Shown piece by piece: positions 23,865 to 33,711 of a stretch of DNA of 64,000 bases; the stretch's first letter is position 1, and each line of letters opens with the position of its first letter. Both the position numbers and the translations under genes were made by a program. The notes under the pieces were generated by a model, which was not told the DNA's origin, searched no databases, and saw only the letters and a program-made list of their open reading frames with translations. Source of the DNA: Taxawa tesnikishii (nom. ined.) (taxonomy: Eukaryota > Ascomycota > Dothideomycetes > Dothideales); NCBI GenBank assembly GCA_030247885.1, contig JAPDRO010000009.1:620001-684000 (forward strand), given 5' to 3'.

Positions 23865-24992
23865 CTAGCCTCTTCCCCGTCCCCTCCCTCCACCTCGCCC
23901 GCCTCTGCCACCTCCCCGACCACCTCCTTTCTTAGCCCAGTCCTCGGGCGCTTCCCTGACCACGACACCGTCCCGCACCAGAACCCCCAAGCCGCCGGTG
24001 CGATCCTCGACCCTTTCGAAACACTCCAACGGGACGACGCCAGCCGAGTTGCCCTCGGTCAAGACGACGCCGTTCTCGCTGCGCCAGAACTTCAACCCGC
24101 CCGCCATTGCTTTCCCGACGTCCAAAAAGACGAGCACGGAGCTGGAGTTGCGCATGCCTGATATCACGGGCGGAGGCGCTGCTGTCTTCTCGCTCCCGCT
24201 CCCGCTCTCGCCTTGACCTTCGCCTTCTGCGGCATCGGAGGCTGGCGTGTCCGCTAGTGACTTGAAGCCGGCGGGCAGACCGGAGGCGAAGTGGACGTGC
24301 GTGCGGGTCATGCGTTTGAGGCCGCCCGTGGCGACGATGAGCGGCCAGGCGCCGTGCGTGGTGCCGTGGACCACGGTCGAGGGGAGGTTGTCTGGGGTGA
24401 TGGGGTCGAGCAGGCCTTCGGACTCGACGGCGATGCTGTGGCCTTGGTTCGCGCGGATCAGATAGTCCGAGGGGTCGTCCGAGGCGGGATCCTGAGATGG
24501 TGGTGCGGCTGCGGTTGATGCGGCGGTGGCGGCATCGTCGGCCGGTAGAGTTGGCTGCGAGGAGTTATGGGGTGGCGGAGCTGCGGAGACGGGGATCAGG
24601 GAAAAGCGTTGTTTGTCGTTCTCCCTCACGATGGCGCGGAGTTCGTCGAAGGTCACTTTGAGTGAACGAATGTTGCGGTTTTGGAGCTGCGGGTGTGATT
24701 AGAACAGGTCGGATGCGTACTTCGTAGAGGCCACAGCGTTAACCAGGTCTGCCCTCCAGAACATGTAAGACTTTTGAGACTCCGGGGTTCTCGAGATGGT
24801 CGAGTTGTTCTGTTCTGTGGTAGAAGGATAACATACCACGTCTCTGGCGTTTACATAACCTCCCGGACCGAGCTGCAGGCCTTCTTTTTCGGCGCCGTGT
24901 CTTAGCAGCCAACTGATCTTCTTTGATACCTGAACTTCTCTTGGCATAGCGCCTCCTCTACCGCCTCTGCCGCCTCCTCGTCCGCCGGCCAT
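23865..24992 (-). CDS. TPT1: tRNA 2'-phosphotransferase (Tpt1/KptA)
   Basis: Removes the 2'-phosphate left at the splice junction of ligated tRNAs, moving it to NAD+. Exon 1 is 24992-24837, the intron 24836-24687 (GTATGT, CGCAG), and exon 2 24686-23865, giving 325 residues with no frame problem. Family signatures: KKISWLLRHGA (first catalytic Arg and the adjacent His), LIRANQGHS, VVHGTTHGAWP and the C-terminal VHFASG strand with the FLDVGKAM region. Unusual features are the RGG-rich ends: an N-terminal Gly/Arg tract of about 14 residues before the conserved MPREVQVSK, and a C-terminal GGGRGGGRGG tail. Both suggest extra RNA affinity. The linker between the RNA-binding half and the NAD half is long and Ala/Pro-rich. 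Confidence 0.93.
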
Positions 24993-25131
24993 GATATGAT
25001 AGAGTGCTCGTTTCAGTGTTGCACGGAGAAAGCAGGAGAGTGTCGTGTCGAAGAATGTGTTGCTCTGAGTTATGGTTATCGTTCACATGTTCATGGACAG
25101 AGAGTGCTGTCCTATATTCGATATGATGTGT

Positions 25132-25173
25132 GCATTGCATCGCGTTGCATCGCCTTGCATTGCATTGCATCGC
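25132..25173 (+). repeat. Imperfect (GCATT/GCATC)n pentamer tract
   Basis: About eight imperfect five-base units based on TTGCA, in the divergent promoter. Likely simple-sequence expansion. Confidence 0.75.
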
Positions 25174-25399
25174 TCATTCCGTTTTACCGTCAAGACCCTG
25201 CATGTGCATCAAGCTTCAGTGGCTTGGCCCATCGGCGCTCGGGGCTTAGACATCCGCGTCACTGCACATAACCTGTCGCATTCGCAAGTTGCTGGGCAGA
25301 CAGCAGCTACTGACTGACTGATTGCTCCATTTCTCCTAACAATCCGCCCTCTCCCGCATCACTCCCACATGTCTTAGACCGAGAATCGTTTCGCTGTCC

Positions 25400-25452
25400 T
25401 GTCTTGCCTTGCCTTGTCTTGCCTTGCCTTGTCTTGCCTTGTCTTGCCTTGA
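25400..25452 (+). repeat. (CTTGC/CTTGT)n pentamer microsatellite
   Basis: About ten tandem five-base units alternating CTTGC and CTTGT, 160 bases before the regulator's ATG. Possibly within its 5' leader. Confidence 0.85.
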
Positions 25453-25613
25453 GCGCAACCACCCGAATCCCCGCTATGAGTCGCTCCGCCTGAGCGCAAA
25501 TCACTTCCACTCCGCGAGGCACCCCACGCGCCACCAGCGACATCCGTGGTAGCTCACAGACAAACCGCAGACTCAGCGATCCGGCCCCCTTCCACAGTGT
25601 TCCGTGCCCCAAC

Positions 25614-28600
25614 ATGGACCGGACACCCATGAATCCTCAGGGCAACGGCCTGAACTTTGGTCAAACTCCACCTCTCATGAATCCTCCGCCTCAGGTCTTC
25701 GGCCGGTACAGCGCAGACACGTCTCCTCTCTCTACTTCATTCGCGCAACAAGTCTTTAACGAGGACCCCAATTCGTACAGTCAGGACGAACCGAACGGAG
25801 ATAATGAGCAAGGCGATCCTAAAAGGCGGCGCATCGCGAGGGTCAGAGAGATTGAGTCTCGCGCTGGACGAGGCTAACTGCGCGACAGGCATGCGACATG
25901 TGCAGGAAGAAGAAGATCAAGTGCGATGGAAAGATGCCCAAATGTTCGCATTGCGAGAATTACAAGACCGAATGCATATTTACCCAGGTAGAGAAGAAGA
26001 GACAACCTCCGAAAGGGTGCGACAACCGATTGCTGTCGAGTCATATGTGCTGAGACTTGCAGGGCGAAATACATCGAAGGTCTCGAGAATCGGTTGGGCA
26101 GGATGGAATCCCTCCTGCGAATGTCTGGATTGCTTGCGGAAGACGACGGCGGAAGGACTGACCTGGGGACTCTGGAGAGACGGCTAGCAGACAAGGCAGC
26201 CAGCAGCGGATCGATATCTGCCGCTGCGTCACCGCAAACTCCTGGTATAAGGACAGAAGGATCGATATCAGTGACACAGACGCCACAGCTGAACAACGCT
26301 GGAACTCCGCCAACCGCTGGCATTACCCCTGATCCACCACGCCAGAACAGGAAAGAAAGAGAAGTTGAGGTTCTTGCAGACCAGATGTGTTCGCTTGTCA
26401 CTAACACTTGCGGGGAGGCTCGTTACATCGGTGAGTATAGGCAGAAGCGCAGACGATATCGGAAATGCTAACAAGGATCGAGGCTCATCCTCCGGCTTCT
26501 CCATCTTTTCTCCCAAGGGTATACAATGGGTGAGCGAAAAGACTGGAGACACCTCGTTTCAGGATATGATTGCCAGTGCTGCTGTCGACGATCAGAAGTT
26601 TATGTACTGGAAGCCTGAGATTTTTGCGGACATCTTCAACCGCCGGACTTTCAAGCCTCTTCCTCCCAAAGCAGAAGCATTATCGTTGCTCAAGGATTTC
26701 TTCCAAAACTTTAACTGCATGTTCCCGCTTTTCCACGAACCAACGTTCATGCATCTGGTGGACAGGCATTATTCGATGGAGCCGTACGAAGGCTCGGGGT
26801 GGTGGGCTAGCTTGAATGTGGCGTTAGCGATAGCGCACAGGATACGGGTCATGGGTAATTCGTCACCGCAGGTTGAAGACCAGAATGCTTGGGGCTACAT
26901 CAAGAACGCGCTGGCGGTGCAAACAGAGCTAACCATGCGGAACAACGACCTTCTAAGCGTGCAGGCGTTGATTGGCATGGTACGACCGAACGAGTAGTGA
27001 CCGTCAGTCTGCCTAGAGCGCTAACGTTCGATACAGGCCATGTTTTTGCAGGGCACACCGAATCCTCAGCCTTCGTTCTTCCTCGTCGCTGCAGCTTTAC
27101 GCCTGGCCCATAGTATAGGTTTGCACAAGCGAGGCTCCGACTTTAATTTGAACGAGATTGAGTCGGAACAGAGGAAACGTGTCTTCTGGATAGCGTACAT
27201 GATGGACAAAGAGTACGTGTCTTGTTTTACCGGAGAGGACAATTGCTAATAGCTTTTGTCAGTATCTGCCTTCGATCCGGACGGCCTCCGGTTCAGGACG
27301 ATGATGATATGAATGTGGACCTTCCCAGTGAGGATCCGCCCGACAACGTAGGCAACGTTCCTCTGGCAGACGGAAAGGGCAAGGTGAATCTTTTCCGGAT
27401 AATGTGCGTATTCGCCACCATTCAGGCAAAAGTATACAAGCAACTCTATTCAGTAAAAGCGTCGCGTCAGTCGGACGGCGAGCTATTGAACAACATTGGC
27501 GAGCTGGACCAAGAACTCGAAACCTGGAAGGAATCGATTCCGGCAGACTTCCGACCGGAAAACGACATCAAGGCCCTTCACACACCGCTCGTTGTGCACG
27601 TCGTGGTTATGCATTTCGCCTACTACAATTGCCTGACGACTATACATCGTATGTCCGTCCATCATGGATACTGGACGTCAAGACTTTCAGACTATGCACT
27701 CCAAGGCCTCAACGCCCGTCCTCTGAACCCACGGGTCTTCATGTCTGCCGCTCTGTGCGTGAACGCAGCCAGGACTTCAATCTCCCTAATCAAGTACATA
27801 CCCCATGGAGATCACGCATGTGTCTGGTAGGCCCGCCTTCATGAGCAAGTATTACAAAGGCTAACGTGTCTAGGCTTATTCTCTACTATCCCGTGTCAGC
27901 TCTGGTTACCTTGTTTGCCAACATTCTGCAGAATCCGCAAGATGTGCGGGCGCGTTCCGACTTGAAGCTGATGGACCAAGTGGTCACTTTTCTCTCCATG
28001 ATATGTAGCGACGAAACCAACGGCTTCGTGCGCCGCATGCTCTCTATCTGCGCCGAATTCGAGCGCATCGCAAAGGTGGCATTGGACAAAGTAGAGCGTG
28101 AGCTGCGCGGACGCGGCAAAAGGAAGGCGATGGAGCGCGAAAAGGAAGCCGAGAACGTGAAGAGTCTGGAGCAGCAGCAACTCGAGACACAGGCTGCCTA
28201 TCGCCCGTCTGCTCAAACGCTTTCGGCGAGCGTGGCGAGCAGCGAGGCTCAGACGCCTGCCACGAACGTACAAAGCCGCAACGAAAGCCTCAGACCACCG
28301 GATAGCGCAACAAGTATGCCGACGAGCGGTTACACGCCGGCGCCCGAACAGGGTCGGCCGCGCTACGGCGACTCGAACGGCGCCCTCAACACCGGATCCT
28401 GGCTCGGTGACATCAGCACACCGGGCGGATCGAACCTGTTCCCGCAAGCACAAACAGCGTTGCCAACCTACGGGCAGCAAGACGGTTTCAGCGCGCAAGG
28501 CGGTAGTTACCCGGACACGAGCAACGGAGACCTGACGATGGGTGGCAGTTTCCAGCAGCCGTTCGTGCCGCAGGATCTGTGGCAGATGCCCATGACGCTA

Positions 28601-28687
28601 GAGTGGGACTGGGCGGACGTTGGCGCCATGGGTATGGGGTTCGGGTTCGACGACGGACAGTTTCAGATGGATCAAAATCAGGGATAG
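25614..28687 (+). CDS. Zn(II)2Cys6 transcription factor with fungal-specific TF domain
   Basis: Seven exons: 25614-25841, 25889-26016, 26063-26430, 26483-26979, 27037-27212, 27263-27826, 27874-28687. All six introns are 46-57 nt and phase-consistent, giving 924 residues with no frame change. The zinc cluster is at residues about 78-105 ([21 protein letters not shown] then TEC), split from the N-terminus by intron 1. A linker and short coiled coil ([16 protein letters not shown]) follow. The fungal-specific TF domain occupies about 280-640, including the [10 protein letters not shown] and RRVFW-like segment ([14 protein letters not shown]). The C-terminal ~200 residues are Gln/Gly/Met-rich and acidic, as in activation domains. 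Its target genes cannot be named from sequence; it is flanked by TPT1 and RtcA. Confidence 0.93.
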
Positions 28688-28849
28688 GAGGCCCGAAGGA
28701 GGCAAGGGAAGATCATGCAGGCGTTTCTGGGGAAAGGGGGAACGAGATGGCAACAGCACCACTCTGACTGGGAAGCGAACTACATACAACACTGTGTAGA
28801 TGCATTTACGAGTAGCCATGCGCATTGATCGTATGATTGAAGGATACTT

Positions 28850-29051
28850 TCAGTCGCTCTGAGGGCTTTTTGTGATGTTCATCAATGTTGCCCAGTCAAT
28901 TTCGTCCCCCAATTCGAACCTGATGTCGGTGTCCTGAAAAGGTGCAAGGTGAGAAGGGTTGAGTTGACTCATCCACCATCGGGGCTCATCAAACACAGCC
29001 TCTTTCGACTTTACATAATCCCATCGCTTTACATTGCTTGCGAAAACCCAT
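28850..29051 (-). CDS. Orphan C-terminal exon, conserved-looking, host gene unknown
   Basis: A minus-strand open stretch of 66 codons ending in a stop at 28850 and beginning just after a good acceptor (pyrimidine/A-rich tract then TTCCACAG at 29052). The peptide looks like real protein: WVFASNVKRWDYVKSKEA, then DEPRWWMSQLNPSHLAPF and a GDEIDWATL end, rich in Trp and balanced in charge. The only in-frame ATG is internal (28972), giving a 40-residue product. Upstream on the minus strand lies the start of the RtcA gene, so any 5' exons would overlap it. It may be the last exon of a gene now lost, or a relic. I do not recognise the family. Confidence 0.4.
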
Positions 29052-29120
29052 CTGTGGAATTTTTATTTTTTCAAAAAAATTGAAAACAACCGACAAGAGT
29101 GAACCTTGGCTACGCAAAAC

Positions 29121-30817
29121 ATGTTGCACCTGGACGGAAGAACACTCGAGGGTGGTGGCCAGCTGCTCCGGATCTCTCTCTGTCTGGCCGCCCTGACCGG
29201 AGAGTCGGTCAGGATAAGCGACATCCGCGGGAACCGCTCTGGGGGAGGCGGACTGAAGGCACAGCATCTCGCGTGCGTCAGGTGGCTCGCCGAAGCCACG
29301 GACGCGCAAACAAGCGGCGCGGAGCTGAAGAGCAAAGCGCTCACTTTCGCGCCGAGGAGGAAGGCTCGCGCCGCGTCGCCGGCTTACGAAAAGACATCGT
29401 CCCCGGCGAGCGGCGAGCAGAGCACGACGACGACCTTTGGGGCTCGCCTGGACATTGGATCCCCGGGCAGCATTGGTCTCGCTCTGCAGGCAATCCTCCC
29501 CTTTATACTCTTCTCTCCGCCACTGCTCGATGCGGCATCGGCATCGGCATCGGCATCGGCATCCGGCCAGTCTGGTATCGTCCAGCTTACCATCACCGGA
29601 GGCACGAACGTCTCTGGTTCGCCTTCGTACGAGTACATCTCGCAAGTGCTCCTGCCGACGCTTTCGGCCATTGGTCTCCCGCCGGTCGATTGTTTGCTGG
29701 AGAGGCGGGGATGGAGTACTGGAGTACGTGATTGTCGGAACGACACAATAGCAGAGACTGCCAGGTTGTTTCCCAACAGGCTGATCAATTGGGCGGTCGA
29801 TGACGGCGGCAGTGGGAACGGTTCTTTTATGGCATCTACAGCTACAGGCAGCTAGTCATTATCTGCCCCGACATATAGAACTGCAACCCCTGAAAGAACT
29901 GTCGCTACGCGGGGGTGTGGGGGGGGGGGGTTAAGGATCCGTCAGGCAGCCTGTTGAGAAACAACTGGCGCATGCTTTTGTCTCCGCCCAGAACCCCAAG
30001 GACTTTGCTGATTTTACATGCTGACCTACCTCCGTCAGACATCCTGTATAGGGAGCGTCACGTTCAAGATCCGCCCCTCAGCCCGGGACAGCGGCTACGT
30101 GGATTCAGCATCCCGTCCGCGGCGGCGCGCAAGGGCTCGCAGCAGGCGCGTCCCTCGCGCCTCGACGCCACCGTCCTCGCACCACCCGCCCACTTCGACC
30201 AGTTCAAGGCCGCCCTGACCGCTTCCGCGCAGCTCCATTTCGGCGCCCGCTTCAGCCCCACGGGACCGCGTCCGAACCTCGCCTTCACGTTCCACGACAG
30301 CGGCCACGCGAAACGGCTCTACGTCCTACTCGTGGCGACCGTGCCCGACGGCGGCCGCGATCGCAAACTCGGCCGCGACGTGCTCTACGAGAAGAAGTTC
30401 CGGCCCGACGGCGTCTTTAGCAGCCCAGCGGCCGAGATGGCGGATAGTGTCGCTTCCGCGCTGGCCGCTGAGGTCGGGTCGGGGGCGCTGGTGGACGCGC
30501 ATATGCGCGATCAGCTCGTCGTCTTTCAGACCCTCGCGCAAGGTAGGAGTGAGGTATGGGGCGGTGAGGACGAGGACGGGGACGGATGCTGTGCCACAGA
30601 GCCGAGCTTGCATCTCAGAACGGCCGAGTGGGTGGCTGGGGAGATGTTGGGGGTCAAGTTCGACAATGGTGCGGGAAACGGGATCGGGTTTGCTGCGGGA
30701 CAAGTCGGGAGGGAGATGGGAACGGCCGAAATCTCGTCTGACGAACGGGATGCGGGCGACGTCGAAGAGGTGGCGGATGAAGGACTGACCGCGGAGCTGG
30801 AGAGGGTACGTGTTTGA
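29121..30817 (+). CDS. rtcA: RNA 3'-terminal phosphate cyclase (RtcA type)
   Basis: Converts an RNA 3'-phosphate to a 2',3'-cyclic phosphate using ATP. Exon 1 is 29121-29723, a 315-nt intron (GTACGT to CCGTCAG at 30038, branch GCTGAC) follows, and exon 2 is 30039-30817. Family marks are the N-terminal EGGGQLLR, GLKAQHLACVRWLAE, GGTNVSGSPSYEY and the catalytic-histidine segment AHMRDQL near the end. This is the cyclase RtcA, not the nucleolar paralogue Rcl1, judged by GLKAQHL and the DAHMRDQL context. The frame changes once at C4 30074-30077; one missing C gives IRPLSPGQRLRGFS and 460 residues. The coding sequence carries a hexamer repeat coding Ala-Ser, an unusual insertion. Confidence 0.88.
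29537..29564 (+). repeat. (GCATCG)n hexamer repeat inside the RtcA coding region
   Basis: Four to five perfect GCATCG units coding for alternating Ala and Ser in a surface loop. The unit length keeps the frame, so copy number can vary without breaking the gene. Confidence 0.9.
29919..29930 (+). repeat. G12 homopolymer in the RtcA intron
   Basis: Twelve consecutive G, preceded by G5 and GTGT, inside the predicted 315-nt intron. Such G tracts can form quadruplexes in RNA, and the true length is uncertain in this sequence. Confidence 0.8.
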
Positions 30818-31122
30818 GTAAATTCTCATTAGGGACGTCTACGGTTGGTGTAATGAACTGGAAGCGTTCCGAGTTCTGCAAGAAGCTAGCCGTAACCGCA
30901 TCCACGCTATGATTAAACGAGATACGGATACCTTGGCAATTCGTTGTTGTTGTTGTTTGTTTTCGTCTGAATCCCGTATCGAGCCATCGGTCGAGGGCAG
31001 GTATGAGTTTATTCAAAACGAAAGAAGAAAGCGGCACCCGCTCGCTGCCCGCCCAGCTAGCTAGAACGCTTGTATCGACGCCGCAGAACAGCAATAGGAT
31101 AAAATGACCACCACGCTTCCCC
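30818..31122. other. Convergent intergenic region
   Basis: About 300 bases between the 3' ends of RtcA and the alpha/beta hydrolase gene, with no element recognised. Confidence 0.6.
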
Positions 31123-32535
31123 TTACTCAGACAGCGATCTACTCTTCTCCACCATATCTTCGATCAGTTGGTTGAACTCCTTCCGCTTCTCGATGGGGAT
31201 AACGTGACCCTGTCCCTGGAAAAACTTCTTCGTCACGCCAGCCTCCTCGCCACCGAGCTCCTTGAGCAGCATCTCTGCGTGCGGAAACGTGAGCATGCGG
31301 TCCTCGGTGCCGTGCACAACCTGGATCCGCTCGCGTCCGACCCTGTCGCCGAGCTCCTTGAGTTGTGCCGGGCTCTTGTGATGCCAGCCTGCGGCAATCG
31401 CTTGCGCCATGAAGCCGCGGCGGTTGAAGAGCTCGGGGCGCAGGCGTTTGGAGATCTCACCTGCTGCGAAGCGGTCCCCGTTGGTTGGGAAAGGCGCCAC
31501 TGTGCACTCGGTCTCGTCAGGTCGGTCCAGCCATTCTTTCGTGTAAAGGTTCCCCTTGACGTGTGTTATCTGGTCGTCTAGGGATCGGGGGATGAACAGG
31601 TTAATCCGGTTGCGGAGGTTTTCCACGAAGCCCTGCCAAATAGCATCAGTAAAAGTTGATGTAGTTCCGAACCCAGCTCTACTCACAACCGTGTTTACTA
31701 TCCTGGGCGCAGTCGAGACCAAACTCAGTGAAGCGATCCGTTCCGGTATGATCATTGCCTATGTCACCTTGTTAACATAAATCCGCTGATCCCGGCTTAC
31801 TCCGCGGCGACCATCCCGCCGACTCACCAGTTCCTGTGCAATCATCCCACCCATGCTGATTCCAACGACATGCAACTCTCTCTTCCCTGTCCATCCGATA
31901 TGGTCCAGGACCTCCAAGATATCCCTCGCCATCTCCGACGTCGAGTAGCGCATCAGCGGCTTGTCGCTCTCGCCCATGCCGCGGTTTTCAATCAGCAACG
32001 AACTGTACTGCTCCGAGCGCACGTGTGCGAAGTCCTTTGTCTGTCGTTGCCAGGCCGTCTTCAGGGTTCCCAGACCCATGATCCACTGCGCGAGACACCC
32101 AATCAGAAGCCTCTTCTCAATCTTCTTTTCCCCTTGCAACTTCCGACCCCGGTGCAGCAGGAGCGGGGGAACCACACCGCTCAAACAACGTGTCAAAGCC
32201 CAGTAATCATTTTCTGTTCCCGCTGCATCCCCCTCTCGACCTCGAACACCACGCTCGGCTAGCCCCCGCCCCCAATCCCTTTGCTCTCTTTTCCGAAATC
32301 TTTCGTACGGTGATTCGATTCCTTCCACCTTCTCCTCGAGGGAAAAACAAAGTTCTAGAGAATCGCACACTTACCACGAGATGCCTCTCCCCTCTCCATG
32401 GACCTCCCATGCGACTTTGAACGGGCCCCTCGTCCCTTCGCCACGTCTAGCTTCCCCTTCTGCGCGGGCTTCAGGTCCCACGTGATGTGTTCGAACTCCG
32501 GATGTGCTTGGATCTCCGCCGCTGATAGCGGTGCC
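31123..32535 (-). CDS. Alpha/beta hydrolase (serine hydrolase), 5' end unresolved
   Basis: Exons on the minus strand: 32535-32375, 32085-31828, 31758-31687 and 31632-31123. Hydrolase features are the oxyanion region WIMGLGTLK, the nucleophile elbow GISMGGM, an acid in VVHGTEDRM and the histidine in GQGHVIP. Exon 32535-32375 carries the family N-terminus (EIQAHPEFEHITW, KGKLDVAKGRG) but needs two missing bases, at C4 32426-32429 and C4 32389-32392 (G4 on the coding strand), to run into EVHGEG and HLV|WIMG. The exon begins at an acceptor (AAACAG), so a short first exon with the ATG lies upstream, probably before 32560, but I could not fix it. The substrate is unknown; no signal peptide is seen in the visible part. 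Confidence 0.8.
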
Positions 32536-33711
32536 CTGTTTTTTTATTCCTGCATCAGTATATGGCACCACCTGAGCGTCTTCGCGACGAGGGAAAAAAA
32601 GTAGGTGTGTGACCATGTCGTGGTATAGGCAAGGAGCGGGTTCTGATGAGGTGTTGTGACGAGTCATGCGAGGCTTTAGCTTCTGGATGTAACACACATG
32701 GTTGCTTTCTTCTCGGGAAGAATTTTAATTCGTAGTGGTTGAGGTGATTCGACAACCTTGATTGTCTTCGGTCTCGCGTCTCTGCTTCCTTGCGTTTGCG
32801 CGGTCCTTGTGGGCGGTTGTGTGTCTAGTTTTCAGTATCAAGGCGAAGATTTTGTTGCCAGCCTCGGCGCCCGGTGGGTCTGAGAGATGATAAGCTGTGA
32901 CAGGCCTGGCAGGGTTGGGAATCTGGTCACAATGATGAGTGAACCATGGATCTGGTTGGAACAGAACAGAACACATCTGTTTATAGAGGATTCCCGAAGC
33001 AGTGAGGTCGCGTGACTGGCAGGCAGGCGTAGCTGGCGCTTTGCTCCTGCAACGAACGTCATAACGAACAAAAATACGACATGGGTTACCGGAACAAGCA
33101 AAGGCAAGAGTGAGGACAACGTAAGGAAGCAGAAGCGTATGTTGCATTGGTCATAAACAGATGCCGCATATCCTTGCTTCAAGACACTACGGGATGGATG
33201 GGGTTGGTCAAGTCAATGAGACCCTCATCCATCACAGCAACTACCTAGAAGAGTAGCAGTATGTTATAACTAAAGGTGACAGCCGATCTCAAGCGCATGT
33301 TTTTGTAGCCATCTTTCCAGGCAACACCGCGAGCTCTGGACTGTGCCTTCCCGAATTGAATCCGTCAATGTCTTTCACGCTCTCCTCCACCCTTCCAACC
33401 CCGTCGCCCCCATCACCCCTCCCAGTACCCAAGGAGTCTTCTCATCAACTGCCCATGCCAGCATGTACATAATTAGAGTGAAGAGATGCTCTTTTCCTGT
33501 GTCGTCGTTCGTAGTAGTTCGCCCCAAATTTGAGATGAGAGAAACGCCACCCATGTCAGTCCAGGTCCTCCGTAGTCAGCACTTGACATTTGATCGGAGA
33601 CTGGTGCCCAGTGTCGTATCGTGGTATCCATCCGTGTTCCGCCCGCCTGCCCGATAAAACCAAATACATAAGAAAAAAGACATCCTCTCCGACTCCTGGG
33701 TATTTCGCCCC
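32536..33711. other. Intergenic region
   Basis: 1.2 kb between two minus-strand genes. It should include the missing first exon and promoter of the hydrolase gene. The open frames here carry no motif. Confidence 0.55.

Larger units (their letters stand above)
24993..25613. promoter_or_regulatory. Divergent promoter region of TPT1 and the Zn2Cys6 regulator
   Basis: About 620 bases between two divergent starts, so it must hold both promoters. It contains two pentanucleotide repeat tracts (listed separately). No clear TATA box was found for either direction. Confidence 0.55.

Noticed and set aside
28901-28920. GGTTCGAAT-like string (minus strand), a possible tRNA T-loop
   Set aside because: Flanking bases do not pair as a T-stem, and no acceptor or anticodon arm can be formed; the string is part of the orphan exon.
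29384-29788. Antisense open frames across RtcA with Ala-Asp and Cys-Arg repeats
   Set aside because: Artefacts of the hexamer repeat read on the other strand.
30045-30052. TATAG as the acceptor of the RtcA intron
   Set aside because: It leaves the conserved GSVTFKIRP in the wrong phase; the upstream CCGTCAG acceptor keeps the frame.
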